From NCBI RefSeq assembly GCF_040412085.2, contig NZ_CP115921.1:682001-746000 (forward strand): a stretch of 64,000 bases of DNA, in the 5' to 3' direction. Below the pieces are notes generated by a model. The model ran no database searches. It was not told the DNA's origin and saw only the letters and a program-made list of their open reading frames with translations. Below are positions 55,837 through 64,000 of this stretch, one piece after another. Source of the stretch: Vibrio sp. CB1-14. GTDB lineage: Bacteria > Pseudomonadota > Gammaproteobacteria > Enterobacterales > Vibrionaceae. Each line of letters begins with the position of its first letter. The stretch's first letter is position 1. The position numbers were made by a program, and so were the translations under genes.

Positions 55837-55858
55837 AGGGCGCTTCTGCGCCCTCTTT
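55837..55858. terminator. Terminator between the oxidoreductase and lpd
   Basis: AGGGCGC (55837-55843) and GCGCCCT (55848-55854) with a TTCT loop, followed by CTTTATTT, between convergent genes. Confidence 0.75.
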
Positions 55859-55864
55859 ATTTAA

Positions 55865-57274
55865 TTATTTCTTTCTGGCTGGAAGCATATCCGTCATAGA
55901 GCCTTCCACAACTTCAGCCGCAAAAGCAAACGTCTCGGCCAGTGTAGGGTGAGCATGAACCGTATGGGCAATATCTTTCGCTCGACCGCCTAGTTCTAAC
56001 ACTGCGCCGGCTTCGTGAATCAACTCACCCGCGTTTTCGCCGCAGATACCAGCACCAATTAGTGTCCCTGTCTCTGCATCAAACAACGCTTTCGTCACAC
56101 CATTGGTAGCATTCACACTCTGGGCACGCCCGCTCACCAACCAAGGCACCTTGCCCACACTGTATTGCACACCTTGTTCTTTGGCCTCTGTCTCGGTTAA
56201 ACCGACCCAAGCAAGTTCTGGGTGTGTGTAAGCAACAGACGGAATGGCCGCAGGGCAGAACGTTGAATCTAAGCCAGCGATGTTTTCAGCTGCAACCTTG
56301 CCTTCATGAGTGGCTTTATGTGCAAGCATTGGTCCATCAACAATATCGCCAATGGCATACACATGACCCACATTGGTTTGCATTCTATCGTTAACTTTAA
56401 CGCGCTCTTTTACGTCAAGTTCAACACCAAGCAGATCTAAACCAAGGTTGCCTGTATTCGGTGCTCGACCTACTGCAATCAACACTGCATCAAACAAGCT
56501 AGGTTCTGGGGCTTTTTTTCCTTCGAATGACACTAAGATACCATCTGGTTGAGCGTCCATTTGGGTCACTAAAGTTTTGGTTAGCGTTTGATACGTTTTC
56601 TTAGTTGCACGTTGCAAAGGTTGGACTAGATCTTTATCCGCACTTGGAATGATGTGGTCTTGTGCTTCTACGATTGTAATGTTCGATCCAAGCGCTGCGT
56701 AGACTTGTGCCATTTCAAGTCCAATGATGCCGCCACCTACGATAAGCAAACGTTCTGGAATAGACTCCATTGCCAGAGCATCGGTTGAATCCCAGATACG
56801 CGGATCATTTGGCGCGATAGCCAGTGAGATCGAGTGGGATCCCGTCGCAATGATGGCGTGCTTAAACTCAACAATTTGATCGTTCTCCCCCGTAACCGCG
56901 AGTGTATTGGTAGAGGTAAACTGCCCTTGCCCTTGAAGTCGCGTCACTTTGCGTGCTTTTGCTAGGCCAGCGATGCCTTTGGTAAGTTCGTTGATCTTTG
57001 ATTGCTTATGTTCACGTAACGCCCCGAGGTCGATTTGGGGCTCGGCAAAGGTTATCCCCATAGATTGACCAAGTTTCGCTTGCTCAATCAGTGATGTCGC
57101 ATGCAATAGAGCCTTTGACGGGATACAGCCCACATTGACGCACACGCCACCCAAAGTTTCTCTACTTTCGATAATACACACTGACAAGCCCAAATCTGCG
57201 GCTCGAAAGGCTGCGGTATAACCGCCGGGTCCACCACCGAGTACTGCAACATCTACGTTGATAGATTCCGTCAT
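55865..57274 (-). CDS. lpdA: Dihydrolipoyl dehydrogenase, stand-alone
   Basis: A 469-residue flavoprotein disulfide oxidoreductase. FAD motif VAVLGGGPGGYTAAFRAADLG (9-29), redox disulfide GGVCVNVGCIPSK (Cys45/Cys50), NAD motif LIVGGGIIGLEMAQVYAALGS and the C-terminal active-site HAHPTLAE (His-Glu). No E1/E2 dehydrogenase genes are adjacent, so it may be an extra E3 serving a complex encoded elsewhere, or another disulfide reductase role. Confidence 0.92.
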   Translation of the reverse strand: MTESINVDVAVLGGGPGGYTAAFRAADLGLSVCIIESRETLGGVCVNVGCIPSKALLHATSLIEQAKLGQSMGITFAEPQIDLGALREHKQSKINELTKGIAGLAKARKVTRLQGQGQFTSTNTLAVTGENDQIVEFKHAIIATGSHSISLAIAPNDPRIWDSTDALAMESIPERLLIVGGGIIGLEMAQVYAALGSNITIVEAQDHIIPSADKDLVQPLQRATKKTYQTLTKTLVTQMDAQPDGILVSFEGKKAPEPSLFDAVLIAVGRAPNTGNLGLDLLGVELDVKERVKVNDRMQTNVGHVYAIGDIVDGPMLAHKATHEGKVAAENIAGLDSTFCPAAIPSVAYTHPELAWVGLTETEAKEQGVQYSVGKVPWLVSGRAQSVNATNGVTKALFDAETGTLIGAGICGENAGELIHEAGAVLELGGRAKDIAHTVHAHPTLAETFAFAAEVVEGSMTDMLPARKK

Positions 57275-57468
57275 GCTGTTTCTCCTTGAATATCTGGTTG
57301 GATTTGCTGGGAATTTGCTAAGTGAGCCCCAGTATAGACTGGTTAAATGTCTGAGCAGTGTTAAATCTTTCGGCTAAGTGACCTAGGTTTCAAACTTCGC
57401 TTTATCTGTCATAAATAGTCGCTAGTATTAGCGCTCCCATCAATGGCAAAAGAATCACACGATTAACA

Positions 57469-57831
57469 ATGCGAATCAAAGCACTCATCACTATTGCGGC
57501 GCTTACCCTTTCTGGTTGCTCTTCCTATCAAATGAACCAACTAGGGTTTCGATCATCTCCCGTTAATGTTTACCCAAACTATATGGATACGATTGAGCTT
57601 TGTGAGGTCGCGAACGGTTACCGCCCTACCAACCAAACCATCGTTTCGGTAGGAAGCGAACAATCAAAGCGAGGACTGACCCATGATCGTTGTGACGAAC
57701 TAGTCAAAGAACTCTATTTCAGCCGTTTCATTAAGAGCATTAAGATCACCCGTCCAGAAACGCCAGCAGAGCCCGTCCCGACACCTCTGCCAGCCAAGCC
57801 TCTACCACAACCCGTAGCCAAACCTCAATAG
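57469..57831 (+). CDS. Hypothetical lipoprotein with Pro-rich tail
   Basis: A 120-residue protein with a lipoprotein signal (MRIKALITIAALTLSGC; lipobox LSGC, Cys17). The mature part has two Cys (ELCEVA, HDRCDEL) and ends in a Pro-rich tail (PAEPVPTPLPAKPLPQPV), which could span the peptidoglycan layer. No family recognised. It ends 8 bp from the convergent exporter gene. Confidence 0.7.
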   Translation: MRIKALITIAALTLSGCSSYQMNQLGFRSSPVNVYPNYMDTIELCEVANGYRPTNQTIVSVGSEQSKRGLTHDRCDELVKELYFSRFIKSIKITRPETPAEPVPTPLPAKPLPQPVAKPQ

Positions 57832-57839
57832 TGCCATTG

Positions 57840-59081
57840 TCAAGATGCAGGTTTAATGAAACGAGGTTGGCTTGTGCTTACGATAATTGTGCGACGTAGC
57901 AACCACATTGCGAATGTTGCAAGCATGATGACCAGTGCGCCGATGGCAAAACCTAGCTCTGTAAGTTGATAGTTCGCTAGATACGCAATAACAACGTAAC
58001 TCGCGCTTTGCAAAGCGGTCGAAAACAATTTCATTCCGCCATCAACTCGGCCTCTGACTGAATTATCAACCTCATGATGGAGTTTATTGACTCTTGCAAT
58101 ACGGTTAGTCGCGTTAAACACTCCGATAAGCAGAGCCACTAACACAATGGATAACGGTGACAATGTCATTGTCATCACACAAAGCAGCACGCTGATGGAT
58201 GCCATACTCACCAACATAAGCTGTTGATGGCTTACTTTATTCATTACTTTGACGATCATCAGTCCACAAACCATGGCTCCTACGCCGTAGTTTATCTGCC
58301 ACCAAGCAAACCACTCACCGGATTGTTGATTCTCTGAAAGGTAGATAGGAACCAATTTTGCCAAATACGTCATCATGGGATAGCCCACACACGATAATGC
58401 AATGAAAGCGAAGAATCGCGGAGATTGGCGGAATATACTCGTTGATTCACGCAGTTGCAGGTGGTACGGAGTCCTTTTCTGCTTCGACGAAAAAGATCGA
58501 TGCCGGATAGCAACAAAACACATCAAGGCGACGAGGGACAACGATGCAGCTAGCAGAGCAAACTTCTCCAGTGACCACAGTTCCAACAACCAAACACCCA
58601 TACCGCCAGCACTCAAGGTCGTGATCTGCATGACGATCTCTTGCTGACTGGAGATACGGCCATATTCGCTCGGAACATAAAGCTCTTGAGTAAACGCACC
58701 ATTTGTTGCCCATGCAAGATCGCTCGCGATCCAAAACGCGACTAGGCAAAAAGCGAGTACCCAAACTGAAGATACGCTGTGGTCATTACCTAAATGCGAA
58801 CGGCTAATCACAGTACCAGCTATCACGACACTGCTGCCCGCAAGCAGTTGTATCAATTGGGTCAGCGCTAAAATACGCTTTCGGGGATAACGGTCTATTG
58901 CCGTAGCAATAAGCGGGGTTAGTACAAATGACATTATCGTACAGACCAAGGTCACGACAGCCAAAAACGTTCCATTACTTCCCTGCTTGAGAATAAACCA
59001 TGGTAACGCCATCAACATCATTCCCGATGCGATACCATCAAACATCAACCCTAGTAGGTGTAGTCTTCTATTCTTTTCCAT
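57840..59081 (-). CDS. MFS transporter, SoxR-controlled
   Basis: A 413-residue, 12-helix major facilitator protein, with the loop 2-3 motif ATAIDRYPRKRILALTQ. It resembles MFS_3-type exporters (enterobactin exporter/macrolide-type). The substrate is unknown. The gene is divergent from soxR, and its promoter has the unusual 19-bp spacer carrying a SoxR box, so it should be induced by redox-cycling compounds such as phenazines or quinones, which it may export. Confidence 0.85.
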   Translation of the reverse strand: MEKNRRLHLLGLMFDGIASGMMLMALPWFILKQGSNGTFLAVVTLVCTIMSFVLTPLIATAIDRYPRKRILALTQLIQLLAGSSVVIAGTVISRSHLGNDHSVSSVWVLAFCLVAFWIASDLAWATNGAFTQELYVPSEYGRISSQQEIVMQITTLSAGGMGVWLLELWSLEKFALLAASLSLVALMCFVAIRHRSFSSKQKRTPYHLQLRESTSIFRQSPRFFAFIALSCVGYPMMTYLAKLVPIYLSENQQSGEWFAWWQINYGVGAMVCGLMIVKVMNKVSHQQLMLVSMASISVLLCVMTMTLSPLSIVLVALLIGVFNATNRIARVNKLHHEVDNSVRGRVDGGMKLFSTALQSASYVVIAYLANYQLTELGFAIGALVIMLATFAMWLLRRTIIVSTSQPRFIKPAS

Positions 59082-59114
59082 TCTGTTTCTTCCCTAACCT
59101 TGTGACTGATCTCA

Positions 59115-59145
59115 AGGTTAAAAGCTCAATATAACTTGAGGTCAA
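59115..59145 (-). promoter_or_regulatory. SoxR box in a 19-bp-spacer promoter
   Basis: On the minus strand TTGACC (59145-59140) and TAACCT (59120-59115) are exactly 19 bp apart, the overlong spacing typical of MerR/SoxR promoters. The spacer and -35 carry the dyad GCTCAATATAACTTGAGG (59124-59141 on plus), close to the SoxR consensus CCTCAAGTTAACTTGAGG. Confidence 0.8.
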
Positions 59146-59176
59146 GCTATAATTACCTAAAAGATAAGGAGTAATT

Positions 59177-59614
59177 ATGGAGCTTTCCGTAGGACAAGTT
59201 GCAAAGCGCGCGGAAGTCGCCGTTTCTGCGCTGCACTTTTACGAGCAAAAAGGGATGATCACCAGTTGGCGTAATCAAGGCAATCAAAGACGGTATGACA
59301 GTTCGGTACTGAGGCGAATAGCCGTGATAAAAACGGGTCAGCAATTAGGGCTTAGTTTGGAAGAAATTAAACAGGCGCTATCCAGTTTACCGCTCAATCG
59401 AGCACCGAGTCAGGAAGAATGGCAACAAATGGGACAAGTCTGGCGATCCATACTGGATGAAAAGATTTGGCTAATGACAAAACTCAGAGATGAGCTTGGC
59501 GAATGTATTGGCTGTGGCTGCTTATCATTGTCTAAGTGTCGACTGCGCAACCCACAAGATGCCCTAGCTGATACGTTAGGGAACGGCGCCACGCTATGGA
59601 AGCAGCAAAAGTGA
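59177..59614 (+). CDS. soxR: SoxR, redox-sensing MerR-family activator
   Basis: A 145-residue MerR-type activator. The winged HTH begins LSVGQVAKRAEVAVSALHFYEQKGMI, followed by the coiled-coil dimerisation helix and the [2Fe-2S]-binding set C110-x2-C113-x-C115-x5-C121 (CIGCGCLSLSKC), which is diagnostic for SoxR. In vibrios and most non-enterics SoxR controls a few transport and redox genes rather than soxS; here the divergent MFS exporter has the matching operator. AAGGAG precedes the ATG. Confidence 0.95.
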   Translation: MELSVGQVAKRAEVAVSALHFYEQKGMITSWRNQGNQRRYDSSVLRRIAVIKTGQQLGLSLEEIKQALSSLPLNRAPSQEEWQQMGQVWRSILDEKIWLMTKLRDELGECIGCGCLSLSKCRLRNPQDALADTLGNGATLWKQQK

Positions 59615-59664
59615 GATGCGCTTGACTGAATTGCAGAAGTCTTACGCATTCGCATCTGATTAAG

Positions 59665-61338
59665 TTACACCAAGATATCTTCTTCTTTCAATTTAGGCGC
59701 GAAGGTAATGGTTTGTTTGTTAAAGCTAAAAGTTGCCGGCCCGTGTGTGGAGCGAGTCGTCACCTTCTCGTCATCAAACTGAACAGTAACGCGGGTATGA
59801 GTTTGCATCATTGACTCGACGGTATTTAGCTCTAGTTTCGCATACAGCTCGAGCTCGATGCGTTCTTTCTCTTCATTTAGCGCATCTAATGCCTCAGTAT
59901 CGGCACTATTAAGCGCTGCAAGCTCGGCATTTTGCTCATCACTTCGGCTAGATTTAGGGATTTTCTTAAGCTCAATCTCACGCCTGATGGCGATCATTTT
60001 ACGCTCTTGTAGCTCTGTGTAGCGATCTTGCAATTGCTCAAGCTTCTTAGCGTAATGTTCATAGTTAGCAAACGCTTGAATGTAGGTTGCTGTATCGCCT
60101 TCAACACCAAGGTGATGACATTGAACCTTACCGCCAACTTTTGCCTCACCGCCACTCAATGTGCCCTGCTTCTTGTTACTACCAATCACCAACAAATCGC
60201 CAGAGCAACGTATGTCGTTATTCAGACTATGTACAGTGAAGTGAATGTCGCCCTTGGCTGTGATATCCGCAAACTGTGCGTAGTTGGCAACGACGTCACC
60301 TCCAGACTCCAGTCTACAAGATTTCTGCTCACCATCATTAACATTGTGGCCGATAATACCTTTCGCGACAGTAATATCGCCTTTTGCTTTAAGAAATGCC
60401 GATTCAACAAAACCGCCGACGGTGATTGTGCCAGTGGCTGTCACTTCCATGTTAGGCTCTACATTGCCAGAAATCACGACGCTGCCTTTAAACTTAATGT
60501 GGCCTGTTGAGATATCAACGTTACTTAGACAAAGCGCCTCGTCTATTTCAACACCGGAGGCTTTGATGATTGGCATACCGGACATCGTAGACAATAAAGT
60601 GTTCGGGTTGTCTGGTGAGAAACGAGTGCCTGCACCAGGTTTTAGAGGTAAGTCTTTTACCGCCCTTGGTGGGATAATGGCGCCAGTGACGGTATAGCCA
60701 TTTTCTCCAGATATCGCAGGAATACGTCGCATCACTTGTTCATTTTCACCAACGGTGACGACAGCGCCCAAGTCACGCATATCGACTTTGCCGTTGGGGC
60801 CTGCTTGTTGAGGTTTTAAAACTCGCTGCTTGGGATCGGCAACCAAAGGAATGAACTGGGCATCTTTGCCTTCTTTGGGACGCTTACCTATCGCAACGGG
60901 CTGGGTGTACGTTTCGCCTTTTTTCAACTGCTGACTGAGCAACAGTACCTTTTTAAGCGCTTTCTTATTGAGGCCTTTCACGACTCGAGCGTTGGTTAAA
61001 GCAGAGATAATGTCATTCGGGGTTAAAGCTTCGCCTGCGTACGCACCAGTTACCTTAATACTCGCCAGCATATCTTGCTCAGTGAGTACCACTTCTGCGG
61101 TTGCGTTACGTATTTCCGCGAGCGTCATGCCCGAGAATGCTTCCCCCTTTGCCGCTTGCGCCGATTTGATAAATTGGTTCACAGCGCTGTCATCTACCCA
61201 GAAATCTTGTGCGTTGATTTCCTGCAGCGCATTGCCAAGCAAAGTGAGCTCCAACGCCAAACCTTGTTCGTACTCTTTAGGCAATCGAGCGATAATTTGT
61301 TGCTTATCTGAAGAGAGAGATAGAACACTTTTCCACAT
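59665..61338 (-). CDS. fapA: FapA (DUF342) family protein
   Basis: A 557-residue FapA/DUF342 protein. The N-terminal variable domain (about 1-150) is followed by the FapA beta-helix-like core (GDITVAKGIIGHNVN, SGGDVVANYAQFADITAKGDI, SGGEAKVGGKVQCHHLGVEG) and a long coiled coil (about 430-500). In V. vulnificus FapA links glucose-PTS state (EIIA-Glc binding) to polar flagellum assembly. No flagellar genes lie in this window. The parS2 cluster is directly upstream. Confidence 0.88.
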   Translation of the reverse strand: MWKSVLSLSSDKQQIIARLPKEYEQGLALELTLLGNALQEINAQDFWVDDSAVNQFIKSAQAAKGEAFSGMTLAEIRNATAEVVLTEQDMLASIKVTGAYAGEALTPNDIISALTNARVVKGLNKKALKKVLLLSQQLKKGETYTQPVAIGKRPKEGKDAQFIPLVADPKQRVLKPQQAGPNGKVDMRDLGAVVTVGENEQVMRRIPAISGENGYTVTGAIIPPRAVKDLPLKPGAGTRFSPDNPNTLLSTMSGMPIIKASGVEIDEALCLSNVDISTGHIKFKGSVVISGNVEPNMEVTATGTITVGGFVESAFLKAKGDITVAKGIIGHNVNDGEQKSCRLESGGDVVANYAQFADITAKGDIHFTVHSLNNDIRCSGDLLVIGSNKKQGTLSGGEAKVGGKVQCHHLGVEGDTATYIQAFANYEHYAKKLEQLQDRYTELQERKMIAIRREIELKKIPKSSRSDEQNAELAALNSADTEALDALNEEKERIELELYAKLELNTVESMMQTHTRVTVQFDDEKVTTRSTHGPATFSFNKQTITFAPKLKEEDILV

Positions 61339-61648
61339 GACTGACGACCACTTCCTTATGCGAACTCACGCTCGCAGAAACTAGTTGCGAGTGTGATCAT
61401 GCTTCAATAACTCATTCTATCTTAGTGAAGTCTCACTACTGAGACTACCTTTATCAACGAAAACTACGGGAGTGCTCACGGTAAATTGTTCAATAACTTG
61501 AACGTGATTCTAGAATGAGATGCTCTATCGAATAGGACTGTGTAGATTGTTTGATGCAATTTACAGTGTAAAAATGAGCAATGATGAATTTACACTGTAA
61601 ACAGTCTTGTCGTTTACAGTGTAAATCTGGCGGTCGAAAGCACTGAGT
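61339..61648. other. Intergenic region carrying the parS2 cluster
   Basis: A 310-bp gap between fapA and tmcA, both on the minus strand. It holds the fapA promoter region and three parS2-type sites, with a fourth overlapping the tmcA stop. No ORF or other RNA is apparent. Confidence 0.7.
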
Positions 61649-61664
61649 CTATTTACACTGTAAA
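61560..61664. repeat. Cluster of four parS2-type centromere sites
   Basis: Perfect TTTACANTGTAAA palindromes occur at 61560-61572, 61589-61601, 61613-61625 and 61652-61664 (start-to-start 29, 24 and 39 bp; alternating G and C at N). This is the core of parS2, bound by ParB2 of Vibrio chromosome II. Site 4 covers the last codons and stop of tmcA. Chance occurrence of four 12-fixed-base matches in 105 bp is negligible. Confidence 0.85.
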
Positions 61665-63736
61665 ACAGTCAACAGTTGAGAGAGCTCTTCACGAAATGCT
61701 TGCTCGGCTTGTTTCTTGCCAGCAAAACCAAAATACTCCGCAATCGCAGTCCAGCTCCACTCTTGAGCAACAACTGCGACAATGAGCAGACTCAGATGAC
61801 CAGCGTTAAATGACAATGCCAACGGAAGCAACGGCGCCAAGAACGGCCGAACCGAATTAAAACTGTTCCCTCCTCTTGCATAGTTTGATACCAAAGGGGA
61901 AACAGAGATAGACGACAAAGACTTAGACTCTGCGCTATTCATTAAAGATAGTGCAAGCGATGGTTCAACATCTTGGGCATGCGAGCGAAGAGCAAAATAT
62001 AGGGAGCCATTAAACTGATTGCGTGCTTCATCTATCCATTCAACACTATCTGCAGATAGAGGCCGAATGAAAGTACTGCTGAAAGTGCCGCTTGCTTTAT
62101 CTTTCGCGCTACCAATTCGAACAGGGCCAAACTCATTTGCTTTCCAGAAACGGACAAGCTCTGTTGTCGCGCCAAAGTTTGTAGCTAGATAATCAACATC
62201 GCCTTTCGCCACTTGAGACAAGGCGCTCAACATTTCGGTTCCTAACCCTTTACCTTGCAACAATGGGTGAACCGCAATACGCATTACGCGAAAGCAAGTT
62301 TGCAACGCAGCAGCCGATAGTCCTAGGTGGTTTGATAATTCCATTGGAACCAGGTGCCCGGCCGGACGAGCTCGACCTAACTGAACACGCTCGATGAGTT
62401 CGGTGTCTAGCTCCCCTTCCCTGTTCACCAAGAGACTGCCAACAACGATATCATCGTAGCTCATGATATACAGCTTCATGGTTTTATTGTTTAGCAACCA
62501 CATTAGGTCATTCGGCGAAGTTTGATAATGTGCATTAACCAGCAAAGCGAAAGCCGCATCGAGACACTTACGATTAGAAGACGCGCTTGCTGAATCGAAA
62601 GATTCCCAAGTTAGAGCTTCTCGTCGGATCGGTTCTGTAACCATAGGCTTTGGCAAAGAAGTAAGCTCTGCATTTAGCAAAAACGTTGATGAAGCCCACG
62701 GCTCCAACAAATCAAACTGGCTCCAACGGATTGGCGTGTCGAGATGGTAGCTCTTAGTCCCTTTTCGATTCTCAGTTAACCACGGCAGAAACTTAACACT
62801 GAAACCGCGACCACATCCTTCATACCCATGTATGGTGGTACTAATGACCATTCGGTGATAGTGCTCCACCATCTGTTTTAACATCGAGATGGGTAGTGCA
62901 GCAGCTTCATCCACGTACAACAAATCACAGTTTGGCTTAGTCTGTAGCAGTTCATCTGGCGCGATAAACTCAAGTGTAACGCTAGAAGCAGATAAACTCT
63001 GTCCAGCCAACTCACTGTTAAAATGCGCTAGCGCCGATACCACCGCCGTTTTGCTTGGTGCGGTAATCAAAACGCGAAGAGGCCGGTAACCATTGAACCT
63101 TGCAGCAGCAATACCCAGGGCGCTGCTTTTCCCGCGGCCGCGATCTGCCGTTAGAACAAGCGGGCGTTTTCTGTGTCCCGAGACAACATGATGAATAAGC
63201 TCAACGGCTTCTTCTTGCTGTTCGAATCGATTAATAGCGCTTTTAGATGCAAGCGATGTAAGACGGGTTTCATCGTCTAAACAAAAACAACTCGGCTGTG
63301 CCACTTCTAAGCTGCTTTCTTCAAGCGTTGGCAACTCAGATATTGCACCTACAAGCCAAGGATGGAGTGACGACTGTTCAGACTGAAGCAAAATAAGCAA
63401 TCCACCGCCAACCAAAGTCCCAAGCGCAGCATTAAAACTGTTAGCGTCAAACTGCTTATCAATGGTGACCACTAACAGCTGCGTATCTTGCCCTAAAAGA
63501 CGTTTACCTTGATTGGGAGGAATATTAACTAGCCCATCAATTTTCGTTGAACCGATATGGAATCGAGATGGCAAAGGAAAGTGGTCAACAAAATGGGAGA
63601 GCAAAGTTTGCTGCCATTGTGACTCGCCTTTTAATACCGTTACAGCGCGTACAAATTGAGCCTGAGCGAGCTGCTGTAATTGAGTTATCGAGCTTAGCTG
63701 TGAGTTAATACGATAGGATAAAGAGTGATTTGCCAT
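61649..63736 (-). CDS. tmcA: tRNA(Met) cytidine acetyltransferase TmcA
   Basis: A 695-residue enzyme that forms N4-acetylcytidine at the wobble base of elongator tRNA-Met. Order of domains: N-terminal DUF1726-like region, RNA-helicase-type ATPase with Walker A DRGRGKSSAL and DEAA (LLYVDEAAALPISML), GNAT acetyltransferase with the acetyl-CoA loop HPLLQGKGLGTEML, and a C-terminal tRNA-binding part. The frame extends to 63775; ATG 63736 (MANHSLSYR) is the likelier start. Its final codons are built from a parS2 palindrome. Confidence 0.93.
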   Translation of the reverse strand: MANHSLSYRINSQLSSITQLQQLAQAQFVRAVTVLKGESQWQQTLLSHFVDHFPLPSRFHIGSTKIDGLVNIPPNQGKRLLGQDTQLLVVTIDKQFDANSFNAALGTLVGGGLLILLQSEQSSLHPWLVGAISELPTLEESSLEVAQPSCFCLDDETRLTSLASKSAINRFEQQEEAVELIHHVVSGHRKRPLVLTADRGRGKSSALGIAAARFNGYRPLRVLITAPSKTAVVSALAHFNSELAGQSLSASSVTLEFIAPDELLQTKPNCDLLYVDEAAALPISMLKQMVEHYHRMVISTTIHGYEGCGRGFSVKFLPWLTENRKGTKSYHLDTPIRWSQFDLLEPWASSTFLLNAELTSLPKPMVTEPIRREALTWESFDSASASSNRKCLDAAFALLVNAHYQTSPNDLMWLLNNKTMKLYIMSYDDIVVGSLLVNREGELDTELIERVQLGRARPAGHLVPMELSNHLGLSAAALQTCFRVMRIAVHPLLQGKGLGTEMLSALSQVAKGDVDYLATNFGATTELVRFWKANEFGPVRIGSAKDKASGTFSSTFIRPLSADSVEWIDEARNQFNGSLYFALRSHAQDVEPSLALSLMNSAESKSLSSISVSPLVSNYARGGNSFNSVRPFLAPLLPLALSFNAGHLSLLIVAVVAQEWSWTAIAEYFGFAGKKQAEQAFREELSQLLTVLQCK

Positions 63737-63780
63737 GGCGAAGTCATTGTTAAAAACCTTGGCCAATCTTAGCACAAAAA

Positions 63781-63804
63781 AATACCCCGCTCTTGCGGGG
63801 TATT
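63781..63804 (-). terminator. Terminator upstream of tmcA, after the ParB-like gene
   Basis: AATACCCCGC (63781-63790) and GCGGGGTATT (63795-63804), loop TCTT. On the minus strand it is followed by a run of seven T (63780-63774), 10 bp past the partial gene's stop. Confidence 0.88.
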
Positions 63805-63814
63805 GTAGTTGAAT

Positions 63815-64000
63815 TTATTGCATCTTTTGTTTCAGAAACTCTAGGATTTGTTCCATGGTCTGGTCATCGACCTTTTTCAGGTTAATCGCTAGGTTTGGCC
63901 CCTTGCGCGTATAGCTTGCACGGCCTTTAACTAAATCAATCTTAGTCACTTTGGCACGCTTTGGTGGCGACAGCTCATGGATCCAGTTTTCTAGTGTTTC
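63815..64000 (-). CDS. Partial: C-terminal end of a probable ParB-type partition protein
   Basis: The window edge cuts a minus-strand gene; its last 61 codons end at TAA 63815-63817. The visible part reads VTKIDLVKGRASYTRKGPNL, then AINLKKVDDQTMEQILEFLKQK: two beta strands and an amphipathic helix, the layout of the C-terminal dimerisation domain of plasmid-type ParB proteins. With four parS2 sites 2.2 kb away, ParB2 of chromosome II is the best candidate. The DNA-binding part is outside the window, so this is an inference. Confidence 0.55.
   Translation of the reverse strand, partial: ETLENWIHELSPPKRAKVTKIDLVKGRASYTRKGPNLAINLKKVDDQTMEQILEFLKQKMQ

Noticed and set aside
61560..61664. TyrR boxes (TGTAAA-N6-TTTACA)
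   Set aside because: Order and spacing are inverted relative to TyrR boxes; the palindrome is TTTACANTGTAAA, which matches parS2 exactly.
1..64000. CRISPR arrays, tRNA or rRNA genes, insertion sequences, prophage
   Set aside because: I saw no regularly spaced repeats, tRNA-like cloverleaf, rRNA segments, transposase or phage genes.

Overview
The window looks like a stretch of Vibrionaceae secondary-chromosome (chromosome II) DNA close to its replication origin. Three kinds of evidence support this. (1) The gene content is vibrio-like: MalT, a chromosomal Qnr, a LipA/LifO pair, FapA, MsrPQ, and a DUF368 transporter. (2) Four perfect copies of the 13-bp palindrome TTTACANTGTAAA, the core of the published Vibrio parS2 centromere, lie within 105 bp at 61560-61664, with a fifth perfect copy at 53165. 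(3) The right edge carries the last 61 codons of a protein that looks like the C-terminal dimerisation domain of a ParB-type protein. The species cannot be fixed from sequence alone.

Layout. 1-3.3 kb: control region (CRP-like and MalT-box-like sites) and malT. 3.3-8.6 kb: a lipoprotein, qnr, a Bcr-type drug exporter, msrA, an hpt-like phosphoribosyltransferase, a deletion scar joining two gene remnants, and a hydratase. 8.6-13 kb: lipase plus its foldase (lipA-lifO), divergent from a sphingomyelinase that overlaps by 4 bp a second foldase-like gene. 13-15.7 kb: an SDR and a polytopic membrane protein. 15.8-22.6 kb: ahpF, ahpC, a large PL8-type polysaccharide lyase and a second, almost identical ahpC; both ahpC copies have OxyR-type sites upstream and the same hairpin downstream. 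22.7-23.8 kb: a second deletion scar (glutathione synthetase and permease remnants). 24-26.1 kb: msrPQ and a small membrane protein. 26.2-34.5 kb: an L-galactonate/tagaturonate/altronate catabolic cluster with its own TRAP importer and GntR regulator. 34.5-38 kb: an AraC regulator divergent from an agmatinase-type ureohydrolase and a sphingosine-1-phosphate-lyase-like PLP enzyme. 38.2-39.1 kb: DUF368 (PopT-type). 39.2-45.3 kb: two tandem copies of a [small PstS-like periplasmic protein + outer-membrane barrel] pair, divergent from a hybrid histidine kinase. 45.4-53 kb: DUF445, AraC, MATE, LysR, alkylsulfatase, YegD. 53.2-59.6 kb: thioesterase, TetR-controlled oxidoreductase, Lpd, lipoprotein, and a SoxR-controlled exporter. 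59.7-64 kb: fapA, parS2 cluster, tmcA, and the ParB-like end.

How the genes work together. The clearest metabolic unit is LgoD (L-galactonate to tagaturonate), UxaB (tagaturonate to altronate) and UxaA (altronate to 2-keto-3-deoxygluconate), fed by a TRAP transporter. Peroxide defence (AhpC x2, AhpF, MsrA, MsrPQ, SoxR) recurs across the window. The most promising little-described systems are the sphingomyelinase with its own foldase-like partner, the duplicated barrel/PstS-like pairs with a hybrid kinase, and the ureohydrolase/PLP-lyase cluster. Starts were moved from the longest ORF where a Shine-Dalgarno sequence or the family N-terminus favoured a shorter protein; each case is stated.
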